This document shows positions 55,101 through 64,000 of a DNA stretch of 64,000 bases, piece after piece. The DNA lies in NCBI GenBank assembly GCA_963576735.1, contig OY755189.1, forward strand, positions 4,378,622 to 4,442,621. The letters are read 5' to 3'. Source of the DNA: Bedellia somnulentella. Lineage: Eukaryota > Arthropoda > Insecta > Lepidoptera > Bedelliidae. The notes under the pieces are model-generated. The model saw only the letters and a list, made by a program, of their open reading frames with translations. It was not told the DNA's origin and did not search any database. Position numbers and translations under genes: made by a program. Position 1 is the stretch's first letter. Each line of letters opens with the position of its first letter.

Positions 55101-58100
55101 GCGCTGCGGATGTTCGTTGATAGTTGTTGCTGGGGGTAAAGGGGTGGGTTATTATTTGGACCTACCATGTACACAATAAAAACTTACTGGGTTTTTAAAT
55201 TATGTTATAAACAACTATTGATGATGCAACGTGGAGATTAGAATTGTTATTGAAACTTTATGCAAAGAATATTATTTATTTTTCGTAACTTTCTAGTAAT
55301 AAAAGTACTGTTCATCGAAAATATTAACTTAATTTTCAAAAAACAGGATGGAATCTTTAAATTCAAAATACTTATAGATTTTACGAAACAACACAATTTT
55401 TAATGAGTTATTAGCCTTATTTTCCATCTCAAACGTAAAGTAGATTATAAAAAACAATAAAAACGTCCGCAAGATCATTTCGCGTTCAAGGTTTGTAAAA
55501 AGATTTACGAACTGTTTATTTTACCGGTGCCATTTGTTTTGTGTATCAGATTAAAACTGAGAACACATTCTTCATTAGTAGGTACAAATAAATCCACAGT
55601 TTATTTAGCAGCCGTGATAGCCCAGTGGGTAGAACACTCGGTTAACGTGCAAGCGACTAGTGTTCAAATCCCGGGTCGGGGCCTACACCAATTTGTCTTT
55701 TCTAAAGACATATGTGTGGTTAATTTATCATGGTTGTTAACGGTGAGGGAAAACATCGTGAGGAAACCCACATGGCTGAGTTGTACTTAGTCATGTGACA
55801 GTGTATTCGTACAAAACGGCGATAGGCCTGCCCCTATCACGTGAGTACACTGTCCATGCAAAACGTGGGTACTCTGAACACCAGATGACAAAGTCACGTG
55901 ATGTTCAGAAGTATTAGTACCTCTGCCAACCCCTTCGGGGATATGCGGCGTGAACGTTTATGCTTTTATTATTATTATTTATTTATTTATAACACCTAAA
56001 AAATCTTAAGTAAATTTACGAACATCAAAATAACACAAACATTTAACAATCTTTAGAAAATCGCTACTCACAATTTCATTATGCGCCTGCTCCAGCTGTT
56101 TCTCCAGCCTAGAGATCTCATGTAAATGTACTTCACTGAACAGGTCCGTGTGTTTGTCTGCGATGGCGGCCAGGTCTGCGCTGGAGGCACCTGCTTCGCC
56201 TTCCTCTTCGGCACTGTCCTCGCCCATGCCAGCTGAGAGATGAGGGTAGGGAGGAAATTGTATATTTGATGAAATGATTGACAATATTTTTTTACAGAGA
56301 TAGTCAAATTGGGGATCGTTGGTAAATTCTGAAGTAAAATAAAAAGCTTAAATAAAGCTAGGGGATTGAATAAAAATTCCGAAGAATCAATAGCAAAGCC
56401 TCATAACTCATATGAATACCACCAAACAACATCGAATAGTGCAATTGTAGTCACTATACAACAGACTACACAGAACAATTAAAATTTTCTATTTTCAATT
56501 GCTAAGACATGACGATTCTTATTTTTTACTGGCCTCTTCTGTATCTTTATCAATGAATGTTTTGCTAGTTATCAAAAAACAACATGTGACTTGTATGCTA
56601 AGGGACTAAATAAGATATATAAATCCACAAGTTAAATAAAAAAAAAAATATAGCTAGGGGATTGATGATACCAAAGTAGGACTTCTGTATTTGGGATAAA
56701 AACCGTCTGTATACATCCCAATGTAGATGTTTGCAAGGTGAAGCATAAATGACTATAAAACTAATTTTTACCTCGTATACTATACGCGAGATTGGTGATA
56801 TTATAAGCCGCCTCCCGACTAAGGTGAGCGTCCAGTTCTTTCTTAGCTGCAAACTTAGCCTCTCGCTCCGCCTGCAAAGCCTCCAGAGCCTCCGCGAGTT
56901 GTCTTTCAGCGATACGACGTAACGCGGCCGTCTCGTCTGCGGCTGCGCGAGCGTTTTCTGCCTCTTCTCGGAGCTGACGGACTTCATGTTTTAAACCTTC
57001 GAATTCCACCTGAAAATGTAGTTGAGGTTAGGTTGTGTTTGAGCCGTTTAATGAGATAGGGTTAAATTAAATGCATTAAATTTTAAAGATTTTTAGTTAG
57101 GTATTTTGAGCCGCTAAAATACTCGACTATTAAGCGGAATCCTCTCTGAATACTCCTTGAACCCTTGGAATTTTGAAACAGCCCTTGAATTTTTTTGAAA
57201 GGTAAACCCACTTTTGTGGTTAAGCGGTATAAATCTGCAAGTTTTATTGCACATCCCCTTTTCACAGGGTTCCCTTATTTAGGTAACCCAACTACGATGT
57301 TATTAAATTGGGTTATCATTCAGACTGGTTATCGTTGAATGTCATCCGAACAAAATTCTTATAATTATTAGCTTCACAAGTTTCATGTTAGTTTTTGAGA
57401 ACCACAAAATGTATCTGATCGGGGCGTTAAACATAACAATAAAATATAATGTAATCAGATATAAAAGAGCATCTACAGTACCTGTGACGACCTCAACGCT
57501 GAAACTTGTTTCTGCAGCGATATATTCTCATCCTCCAAATCTCCTATATCGACTAACAACCGTTGCTCGCGTTGCCTGGCTTCGCGTAGCTCTGCTCGCA
57601 ACGCCGCTCGCTCCGCCTCGCGCGCGCTCTTGTCTGCGCCGAGGTCGGAGCTCTCGGCTAGCAGTCTGTCTCGCTCGCTCACTACTCTTTCTAGCTCGTG
57701 TCTTAGCTGGGAAGAAAGAGTATGGTTTTATTATTGCTGTGTGTGATAAAGGTGAAGTAGCTTTTGAAAGATGACGTTGTTGTACAAGTGAGAAAGGGGA
57801 TGCTGTCATGGTTAGAATTAGTTAAAAATATGAAGAATGTTCAACCTTTGAACATGCGACGCAGCAGAATAGCGAACTAGTTAGCGCGACCCACTAAATG
57901 GACCACTGGAAGTGGAGACTATCGATCGCCACTTTGTACGATCCTGACAAATCTCACTAGCTTCTTTTATATCTATCAATCTTCTCATACATGCTCTTTT
58001 ATTCTTCATTCTTCGAACGCCTGCCTTTTTGAGCACACTCAATTTGGTCCAAATTAGCTCTGTTAACCTCTTTTACCAATTTACTGTCATCCAACCTTTC

Positions 58101-61100
58101 AATATTGGTGGGTTTCATCCAATATTGTATAAAAACTCGATATTCCGTCCAGTATCAATTGAGTTATACTCAGTTATAATTTAAAATTTCATTATTAACA
58201 GGCGACACTAATGTATAACAAACCTATAAAATCAACCGCTACGAAATATTTAGTGATAAGTTTTATGTTAAATGCAAATTGTATAATAAATAATTGGACG
58301 TATTTTATGAAACAGAAAACATTACAAAACATTAAAACGTTCACAATAAATCACAATATAAATATTATTGTCCTATTAGAATTAAAGAAATAGTTAAAAC
58401 ATCGTTTGGCACGACGCCAATTCGTACATAATGTCAACAAAGTTCCATTTACTATGTAAATACAGCCAAGTAGAAACCGAATACGTTAAAACACTCTCCA
58501 TAATCTCGCTAAAAGTTGTATCTAATGTTTGTTAGTCATGTAAGATGATAATTATTTATTTTACAATCATTTCCCTACGCAAATTGCAAGAGTGGCTATG
58601 GAATTTCAGTTTAATTACTATTTTTTAAGCTCTGGCTATCCTATTTTAAGATTTATAACCGTGAGTATAGGTACGTAGCAAAATTATAAATTGAAAAGTC
58701 TAAATGTTAAATACATACATACACACATATGCTCACGGCTATAAATCCCTAGAAGGGGTAGCCAGAGCCAAGGAATTGGAAAATCCTCAGCCACATTTGG
58801 AAATTTTAGTGGGGAAAATGTTAAATCTTGAGTTTATGTGTTTTACCCACTAGGCACTCTAGGCAGTTGCCCAGTGGGAATTAATTTCAGATCGTCCCCC
58901 GATTCCTGCCTACACTATTTTCTTAATAATTTACAAAAAACAAAGTTTAACTACTGACTGGAATGCTGGAACGGGTTAAAGATGTAACATTTGAGACACA
59001 AGGTAGTACTAGTATTGAAGCACAAAGGGACAGGAGATTTTATTTTTTTATGCTTATTCTCGGGACATTTGTTTATATTGGGTTGCTGTGTAGTGTCGGC
59101 TTAGAATAGCACTACCCCATTTCTGCCGGTGGGTGTACGTAAGAAGCGACTAACGGTATTAGGGATTTTAAGGGATTTTTGGGCGATGCGGTTGGAGACC
59201 CATCACCAATAACCTTTATTTTACCATCTTTACCCTACTCAAATTTCCAAAAGTGGCTGAGGAGTTTCTAATTCTTTAGCTCTGGCTACCCCTTCTAGGG
59301 ATTTACAGCCGTGAGTATATGTATGTATGTATGTAGTTCATATTGGGGTAGGAAGAGACAATAGATCGCCACTTTGTAAGACCCTGGCAAACTTCTCGAG
59401 CTCAATTCACGTTCATTAATCTTTTCATACATGATCTCTTATTCACCAGAAGATACAGTATTTCTAAAACATAACGTAAATTTGGATTGGTGACTTAGCC
59501 ATGTTACACTGTAATTCTACAAAGCGACGATAGTCCTGCTTGGTTCACTATCACTTAAATATACTGTCTCGGCTAAAAAAACTATGAACACAAGATGACA
59601 TAATTTCACTTGATTTTAGAATAATAGCGCCTTTGTCAAAACATAACATAAACGTTCACGCCGAATATCCCCGAAGGGGTTGGCAGAGGTACTAATACTT
59701 CTGAACATCACGTGACTTAGTCACCCGGTGTACAGAGTACCTACGTTTTGCATGGACAGTGTACTCACGTGATAGGGGGCACGCCTATCGCTGTTTTGTA
59801 CGAATACACTGTCACATGACTAAGTACAACTTAGCCATGTGGGTTTCCTCACGATGTTTTCCCTCACCGTTAACAACCATGATAAATGAACCACACATAT
59901 GTCTTTAGAAAAGACAAATTGGTGTAGGCCTGACCCGGGATTGAACTCTAGTCGCTTACACGTTAACCGGTGTTCTACTCATTGAGCTATCACGTCGTCG
60001 TAATAATAGCGCCTTCGTCAAAACTGTTGAAAAAATCTGCTGATCTGCAGCGAAATATCAAACGTGGTTTTATTATTTCAATTCATGATAACGTTTGCTC
60101 TCCTAGCTCTAACTTCGTTTAAATCTATCAATTTTATCATACATGCTCCTTTATTCTTTATATTTCGGAGACATGCCTTTTTGAGCACACACTCTAATTG
60201 GTTCAAATTTGTCCAGTGAGGTCGTCCACTACTAACATTGGCTCTATAGTTCTCTCTTAATGTCATCCATCCATCCATCCTGTGTATGTGCCCATAACAT
60301 CGTAACATGTTTTCTCTATCAATTTTAAAATATCATCATTTACATTAAAAAAAAAATATAAGAAAGGTGTTAATTAGGTGGCTAGTTCCTAGGTCCGGAG
60401 TCGATTCTCCGTGAGAGCAACATTTCTAGCAAGTGTGTAAATAGTTATTTTTTAATCTTAGATGTTATTATTATATGTTAAATTAAATATATCGTCGAGT
60501 TAGTATCCCTCACCACAAGTCATTATTGTAACTTGATTTGTGTAGTGTGCTGTGTAGTGTCGGCTTAGAATAGCACTACCCCATTTCTTCAGGTGGGTGT
60601 ACTTAAGAGGCGACTAACGGTATTGGGGCTATTAAGGGATTTTTGGGCGATGCGGTTGGAGACCCATCACCAACAACCTTTATTTTTACCATCTTTTCCC
60701 CACTCTACTTTCCAAAAGTAGCCGAGGAACTTCTAGTTCCTCAGCTCTGGCTACCCCTTGTAGGGATTTAAAGCCGTGAGTATATGTATGTATGTATGTA
60801 TGATTTGTGTAATATATCGCTATATATTTATTATTTACTTAGGGTGTAACAGTGTATAATATACAAATATACAAATCGTGTTAAGTGTATGCCAGTACAA
60901 AACCATTAATCCTTTATGACCTAAGATTTTGGACACGTCTATGTTTAAGAAGTGGTGAGTCACATACACTTAACATAAATATAGTACAAATTACTCTCGA
61001 TTAGAAAAAAAAAATATCTCGGTACATATAAAACACAGGCTGCATCTGCAGAAACACACTTGAAAATTGCTATAACATATATCTGTGTCTTCTAGGTTTT

Positions 61101-61177
61101 TTTTAAATTAAAATGTAGCACTATATCAATTAATCTTAAAAACAATAAAAAGTATCGTTTACCTCGCACCCATTCAT
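49119..61177 (-). CDS. BicD: Bicaudal-D (gene span; N-terminal coding part not found)
   Basis: BicD is a coiled-coil dimer that links dynein/dynactin to cargo such as Egalitarian-mRNA complexes, Rab6 vesicles and clathrin. The assigned exons read, in order, like insect Bic[21 protein letters not shown] and [38 protein letters not shown] up to [38 protein letters not shown]; a Trp-containing middle exon; [65 protein letters not shown] and [19 protein letters not shown]. Exons: 57482-57706, 56772-57009, 56072-56232, 54986-55129, 53542-53785, 52991-53131, 52192-52371, 50727-50984, 49962-50128, 49119-49190; all phases match, 609 codons. Fly BicD is about 780 residues; the missing part is the N-terminal ~110 residues with the dynein-binding CC1 box. 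A possible first exon is at 61163-61177. Confidence 0.92.
49332..49510 (-). pseudogene. Two decayed copies of the BicD penultimate-exon tail
   Basis: 49438-49510 keeps gag/gt borders but is 73 nt with a deletion that shifts frame and creates a stop; 49332-49374 retains only the first half. These are the copies nearest the terminal exon and the most diverged. Confidence 0.8.
49558..49644 (-). CDS. BicD: Candidate alternative BicD exon, copy C (87 nt)
   Basis: Open 29 codons [20 protein letters not shown] then LTQRLEELE, preceded by tgtgag and followed by gtaacc. Phase 0 on both sides. Diverged by a few changes from the true exon. Confidence 0.4.
49694..49780 (-). CDS. BicD: Candidate alternative BicD exon, copy B (87 nt)
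   Basis: Open 29 codons [20 protein letters not shown] then [11 protein letters not shown] (tatgag) and GT (gtagat) borders, phase 0. One L-to-P change inside the heptad pattern. Confidence 0.4.
49828..49914 (-). CDS. BicD: Candidate alternative BicD exon, copy A (87 nt)
   Basis: Open 29 codons identical to the true exon tail ([20 protein letters not shown] then LTQRLEELE), borders tatgag / gtaact, phase 0. If included, each copy would add 29 residues of coiled coil in frame. Confidence 0.45.
49962..50128 (-). CDS. BicD: BicD penultimate exon (cargo-binding C-terminal domain)
   Basis: Acceptor ccctccag, donor gtagat. Encodes [20 protein letters not shown], a short linker and [17 protein letters not shown] to LEELE, the segment that in the fly protein contains the lysine needed for cargo binding. 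Confidence 0.92.
50270..50555 (-). repeat. SINE-B copy, 3' end missing
   Basis: ccatatcatggtataactta, gacctcggatttgaaccc and the head cccactgagctgtcacgg on the plus strand. Confidence 0.75.
50556..50665 (-). repeat. SINE-A copy, 3' half
   Basis: acatacattcatatagtcac to aataagtggggaaaa. Confidence 0.7.
50727..50984 (-). CDS. BicD: BicD exon (coiled coil 3)
   Basis: Acceptor cccaacag, donor gtaagt. Encodes [20 protein letters not shown] to [16 protein letters not shown], near identical to the fly sequence in this block. Confidence 0.95.
51401..51837 (-). CDS. Open reading frame in BicD intron; possible alternative terminal exon
   Basis: On the minus strand an AG at 51838-51839 (tatattag) opens a frame of 145 codons to the stop at 51401-51403. 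The border phase fits the upstream BicD exon 52192-52371 (G plus GA), so splicing would give a BicD form with a new Lys/Ser/Thr-rich C-terminus ([20 protein letters not shown] ...) in place of the cargo-binding domain. I do not recognise the protein. It could instead be a nested gene (frame opens further at 51883) or decayed sequence. Confidence 0.35.
52192..52371 (-). CDS. BicD: BicD exon
   Basis: Acceptor tttttgcag, donor gtgagg. Encodes [40 protein letters not shown] and ends RLRHQP. Confidence 0.9.
52595..52822 (-). repeat. SINE-A copy, nearly intact
   Basis: From acatacatatactcacggct to gaaaaggggtagtgctattc; head truncated by about 20 bp. Confidence 0.85.
52991..53131 (-). CDS. BicD: BicD exon
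   Basis: Acceptor attccag, donor gtacga (weak, but phase-correct). Encodes [20 protein letters not shown] then [20 protein letters not shown], parallel to fly LYHLVCTVNG. Confidence 0.9.
53210..53475 (+). repeat. SINE-B copy with an 18-bp palindrome in its head
   Basis: Head gatatagctcaataagtg, tail ctttggggatttacgacgtg. Arms gaacacccgcctattaca (53227-53244) and its exact complement (53272-53289) interrupt the tRNA-like part. Confidence 0.65.
53542..53785 (-). CDS. BicD: BicD exon (middle, Trp-containing)
   Basis: Acceptor attcccag, donor gtaagt, phase 0 in, 1 out. Open for 81 codons, including [19 protein letters not shown], aligned with fly QYANWFTLSAKEIDGL, and [20 protein letters not shown]. 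More Ala- and GC-rich than the fly counterpart. Confidence 0.8.
53880..54950 (-). repeat. Decayed tandem array of a BicD exon tail plus intron start
   Basis: The block (plus strand) tcaacctc(c/t)aaaccccata then aactcaccag.ggcgccccct and cccgatgcaactgcagcag, taken from the donor end of exon 54986-55129 and its following intron, recurs at about 53965, 54115, 54297, 54418, 54632 and 54812. Two copies (54150-54215, 54445-54560) still match about 110 nt of exon; others retain only the intron part. Spacing is irregular, 140-310 bp. Confidence 0.8.
54986..55129 (-). CDS. BicD: BicD exon
   Basis: Acceptor acccccag, donor gtgagt, 48 codons, phase 0. [20 protein letters not shown] then [20 protein letters not shown] parallels fly HLTANLREAQTSLDKSQ...MSRLALL. 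Confidence 0.88.
55130..55607. other. BicD intron sequence
   Basis: AT-rich, no repeats recognised before the SINE-B at 55608. Confidence 0.45.
55608..55972 (+). repeat. SINE-B reference copy, complete
   Basis: Head gccgtgatagcccagtgggt (box A) and gtgttcaaatcccgggtcgg (box B) are clearly tRNA-derived; body contains aaacatcgtgaggaaaccca and cacgtgagtacactgtccat; 3' end is accccttcggggatatgcgg cgtgaacgttta. Used as the family reference here. Confidence 0.92.
56072..56232 (-). CDS. BicD: BicD exon
   Basis: Acceptor atctctcag, donor gtgagt. Acidic start [20 protein letters not shown], then [20 protein letters not shown] (fly CDLFSEIHLNELKKLEKQ). Confidence 0.93.
56233..56771. other. BicD intron sequence
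   Basis: AT-rich with no identifiable repeat or exon. Confidence 0.45.
56772..57009 (-). CDS. BicD: BicD exon (coiled coil)
   Basis: Acceptor attttcag, donor gtaaaa. [50 protein letters not shown]: the most conserved BicD block. Confidence 0.96.
57482..57706 (-). CDS. BicD: BicD exon, first recognisable
   Basis: Acceptor cttcccag, donor gtactg, 75 codons, phase 0. [20 protein letters not shown] and [20 protein letters not shown]. Confidence 0.94.
57780..58110 (-). mobile_element. RTE-type LINE debris
   Basis: 57917-58110 (gactatcgatcgccactttg on plus) is a 3'-end copy on the minus strand; 57780-57870 looks like a plus-strand C-terminal scrap. Confidence 0.6.
58111..58559. other. BicD intron sequence
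   Basis: AT-rich. No BicD-like N-terminal coding sequence on the minus strand. Confidence 0.45.
58560..58678 (+). repeat. SINE-A, eroded 3' half
   Basis: agctctggctatcctatttt and ataaccgtgagtatagg. Confidence 0.6.
58712..58820 (-). repeat. SINE-A, 3' half
   Basis: catatgctcacggctataaa to ttttagtggggaaaatg. Confidence 0.8.
59083..59333 (+). repeat. SINE-A, full length
   Basis: ctgtgtagtgtcggcttaga to gagtatatgtatgtatgtat. Confidence 0.9.
59335..59430 (-). mobile_element. RTE-type LINE, 3'-end fragment
   Basis: ttcatattggggtaggaaga, atagatcgccactttgtaag. Directly abuts the SINE-A tail. Confidence 0.65.
59460..59998 (-). repeat. Two SINE-B copies: one eroded (59460-59640), one complete (59648-59998)
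   Basis: The second runs from cgttcacgccgaatatcccc to the head tgttctactcattgagctat; the first keeps only actgtctcggc and acaagatgacataattt blocks. Confidence 0.8.
60075..60310 (-). mobile_element. RTE-type LINE, C-terminal coding fragment
   Basis: Minus strand reads [32 protein letters not shown] residues, the counterpart of 45250-45470 of the long copy, with few stops. Confidence 0.8.
60545..60802 (+). repeat. SINE-A, full length
   Basis: ctgtgtagtgtcggcttaga to the (tatg)n tail. Confidence 0.9.
61163..61177 (-). CDS. BicD: Candidate first coding exon of BicD (5 codons)
   Basis: ATG at 61175-61177 followed by AATGGGTGCGAG and a gtaaac donor, phase 0 like the 57706 acceptor. Supported by the promoter-like DNA upstream and the lack of repeats around it, not by homology. 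If it splices directly to 57706 the N-terminal ~110 residues are absent. Confidence 0.35.
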
Positions 61178-61470
61178 TTTCCTTCACATCACATTCACAA
61201 ATCACCACCAATAATCACCGAAAATACTTTCCACTACACTAGAGTAACAACACTGTATTCGCACACGCGTGAAAATGAAATCAAGGACATGGCTATTTCT
61301 TTATTTCTGGATCATTGTGATCCCGGAACGCGGTCAGACGATATGACGTCATCGGGAAAGAAATAATTTTATTAATATTTAGTTTTATTATTGGCAGTTG
61401 TGATTAAGCGTCGCGGGCGCACTGAGGGATAAAGCCGGGACTTCACTTGACGTCAATTGGTCTAATTCTC
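61178..61470 (-). promoter_or_regulatory. Promoter-like segment with two CRE sites
   Basis: Two perfect palindromes TGACGTCA at 61344-61351 and 61448-61455, the second followed by an inverted CCAAT box (61456-61460). GC content rises here. For a leftward transcript these sit 170 and 275 bp upstream of the candidate ATG. Confidence 0.5.
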
Positions 61471-61884
61471 GTAAATGCGGGGCGTAGACACAAACACAAT
61501 CAACGCTTGTGTTCGTATTTTAACTCGCGCTACGCTGGTTTATGCGTTAGTCATCATCGAGGTTATTTGTGATTAAATAATCGACAATGCATTAAATTGC
61601 GTGGCGGCCACGTACTGGGCGCAGTTTGGGTATACATGCGAAAAGAGTGACAGATAACGATGGTGACAATCAAATGGTTAAGGACAGCGCAAACCGATCG
61701 CCTTTGGAGATCTTTAAGACCAGGTTTAACGTCGACATGGTTTGATACAAAAATGCCGTTGACTTCAACTGTCAAAATGAGACTATTTACCCCTTGGTAG
61801 CATTAAAGCTCAGTAGAAAAACTATCGTCTCAGATGGTGGGAAACGAATCTGAGTCTAATGGAGCTAACACCTCTATGAAGAGT

Positions 61885-61968
61885 CGGTTTAAAACAGCAC
61901 TTACCCATTTTTTCTGTGGGTGTCGTAAGAGGTGACTTAGGGGTTTTAAGTGATTTTCGGGCGATTTA
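61885..61968 (+). repeat. SINE-A head fragment
   Basis: cggtttaaaacagcacttac and gggtgtcgtaagaggtgact. Confidence 0.6.
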
Positions 61969-61981
61969 TATTTTATGTGAC

Positions 61982-62390
61982 TGCCTCTGTGGTCGCGCGG
62001 CTAAGCGCTTGACTTCAAGTACAGAGGTCTCGGGTTCGATCCCCGAAGGGGCGGTAAGCTCACAAATTTGATTTGTAAGATTTAACCCAGTCTGGAAGCA
62101 TATTGCAGGCTTGAATTACCTGAATATCCGAAAATTAAGATGATTCCATGCTTCTTCGGAGGGCACGTTAAGCCGTCGGTCCCGGCTTCTATTACGATAG
62201 TAGTCGTTAGTCTGCCAACCCGCAATTGTCGCATTGGTGGGGACGTTTATGGGCTGTGAGGATACATGAGTATTTTTCTATTTTTATTCCTTTTCTTGTA
62301 TTTTTACTTGTCTTTATGTAAGAATTGTTTCTCTTGTGCCTACAATGGAGGATAAATATCTTTTCTCTCTTTCTAATTTGACTTAATTTT
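61982..62390 (+). repeat. tRNA-derived SINE with conserved core (family E)
   Basis: tRNA-like head 61983-62054 with box B gggttcgatccccg and imperfect acceptor arms (GCCTCTG / GGGGC), followed by a body that holds the agggcacgttaagccgtcgg motif common in insect SINE cores, and a ttctctctttct-type end. Single copy in the window. Confidence 0.65.
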
Positions 62391-63660
62391 ACTAAGATTT
62401 GATGCGGTTTTGGTCATTGGCATACAATGGCGAATAAACATCTTCTCTTACTTTCTTTTTATTTCAAAGTAACCAAGCCCAACCAAACATGGAATGGCAT
62501 CAGAATTATGAAGTTGTGGACTTTCTAAAATTTGATGCTGATTTCATCATTTAGCTTATGATTGAAGAAGAAGAAATATGCAAAGTTTTACAAAAGTGGT
62601 GCTGATTACGAAACCATTTCGAGATATTATGTTTTTAAAACATATTTTCTTGAAATTAAATCAAACAAAGCTAAGATGACCGTTATTTTAGCAAAAAACT
62701 GTAGCAGTATTTGACCTTCAGCGTTATGTCAAAGACATTCGTTCTTGCAGTTTATTAATAAAATATCGAAAATCATAGTTTTGTTTAGTATGATATCGTA
62801 ATAATTTCATTTGGGATCACAAATTCGTGAAATATTTTGCAATTAGCAACATTTTTACCAAACATTTCGCTTTATTTGCATGTCGCTACGTGATATTTTC
62901 GATCGATGACGTCATTAAGTACAAAAGTTGAATTATCATTAAAAAAATCATAACTTTGCAATTACTAATTTTAAATGAAAAATATTCAAATCAGTTTTTT
63001 ATTTTCGTGTTTGCTATCGAATAAAAATATTTAATAAATACCAAAAAAAAACTTTGCATACCGAATTCAAGTTATATAAGGCAGCTTTTAGATGATCTGG
63101 CTTCAATGCCTTAATTACTTCCTATCTTCCTCAATCGCTAACCAACCCTTATAAAATTGTGTAATGATATAGCCCATGTTTCTTCTAAAGGTTGTAGTAG
63201 TAGGGGAGACGAAGCGTGGATTTTTAAAGTGACTCGAGCGTATCAGATTATTATATATAGGGAGAATCCTTGTACCCTTTAATGTACGTCTACCGAGTAT
63301 GAACCCTTTATAAAGCGGGGTGTGCTGAGGGGAATCCGTCGGATTAGTAAAAAAAAAACAATGCTCCGAAAAACTATATCTGGATAATCTGACGATTTGG
63401 GCGTGACTTTAAGAAATTAGATGGTGAGAATCTTCAAGCGCTCGATGCGGGTGACGGCAATGTTCCCGCGATGGTGTTTTGACGTAATATTTGTGCAGGC
63501 GTTAAGTGTGAACATTGTTGTTAAATTCCTTTAAAATGGCCACAATAACGATATCCCTTACATTAATCGTCAGATTAGTATCATGGTTGGTCGACATCCT
63601 TTACATTAATCGTCAGATTAATATCATATAATGGTTATCAGAAATATAAATAGCGTTTAT
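62391..63660. other. Intergenic, no gene recognised
   Basis: AT-rich. A 48-bp direct repeat (cctttacattaatcgtcaga then tta(g/a)tatcat) occurs at 63557-63587 and 63599-63629. Confidence 0.45.
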
Positions 63661-63664
63661 ACTT

Positions 63665-63760
63665 TTTTGAATGTTTTTGTTCATGAGAACCTCATGTGGG
63701 GATTATTACTAATAACATACATACATACATATACTCACGGCTATGAGTATATGTATAAAG
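63665..63760. repeat. Family D leader and SINE-A tail fragments
   Basis: gttcatgagaacctcatgtg (family D) runs directly into acatacatatactcacggct (SINE-A tail, minus). Confidence 0.6.
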
Positions 63761-63839
63761 AATATTATATATTTTGTTAAATATAACTGTTTTCCTATTT
63801 ACAGCAGTTTTAATTTTTCTAATTATTTAAAAGGGAAAT

Positions 63840-64000
63840 AAAATTTGAATGTTTTTGACATGAAAACCTCATGTGGGGATTATTACTAATAAATAAAAGA
63901 AAGAATGCCAATTGAGCTACAGTGTTGAGCAAAAGGGGCGTATACCCGAGGGCGCGGGTTCGACCCCGCCGGTGTCGAATATTTTCTTTCCTTTTTTTGT
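63840..64000 (+). repeat. Family D repeat, cut by the window edge
   Basis: acatgaaaacctcatgtggg, aataaaagaaagaatgccaa, then a damaged tRNA-like part with B-box gggttcgaccc and tgtcgaatattttctttcc. Confidence 0.65.

Noticed and set aside
61983..62054. Functional tRNA gene
   Set aside because: Acceptor arms mismatch, anticodon arm is poor, and the sequence continues into a SINE core.

Overview
The window looks like nuclear DNA of an insect, most probably a moth or butterfly. Genes are intron-rich and AT-rich with short GC-rich exons, and the intervening DNA is packed with dispersed SINE-like repeats, an RTE-type LINE, jockey-like LINE pieces, a Helitron with TC...CTAG ends, MITEs and a BEL/Pao-type LTR element. 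Lepidoptera is an inference from this repeat flavour; no species can be named from the sequence alone.

Layout: (1) 646-843, minus strand: first coding exon of NAD(P)H-hydrate dehydratase (Naxd), the rest lying off the left edge. (2) 900-6370: intergenic repeats, a 5S rRNA-like copy (3674-3790, minus), a 12-bp minisatellite (4270-4765) and a non-autonomous hAT-like element with perfect 8-bp target duplications about 150 bp upstream of the next gene. (3) 6512-38633, plus strand: muskelin, the kelch/LisH/CTLH protein of the CTLH (GID) ubiquitin ligase. Thirteen exons are recognisable with consistent splice phases. About 130 residues of kelch sequence are missing, in the interval that holds a 200-N scaffold gap and an intact 8.6-kb env-containing LTR retroelement (22140-30717). 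(4) 38634-49118: convergent intergenic DNA with paired MITEs, a nearly full-length decayed RTE LINE and a probable long BicD 3'UTR. (5) 49119-61177, minus strand: Bicaudal-D (BicD), the dynein cargo adaptor. Ten exons are placed from the coiled coil through the C-terminal cargo-binding domain; the N-terminal dynein-binding segment was not found. (6) 61180-64000: a promoter-like segment with two TGACGTCA sites, then tRNA-derived repeats.

The most unusual feature is a pattern: at about eight places in the two convergent genes, the 3' part of an exon with its splice donor and the start of the following intron has been tandemly duplicated, almost always on the downstream side. Cases include a near-perfect 137-bp x 12 array over muskelin exon 8, a ~133-bp x 7 donor array after exon 12, repeats of exons 6, 10 and 13, a decayed array after a BicD middle exon, and three open, phase-compatible 87-nt copies of the BicD cargo-binding exon tail.

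Second themes are precisely dated nesting (SINE in Helitron in LINE in a duplicated muskelin exon array; Mutator-like element in a SINE) and two SINE families that share 3' ends with the resident RTE LINE. All calls come from reading the sequence; family assignments rest on recalled protein and repeat families, not on searches.
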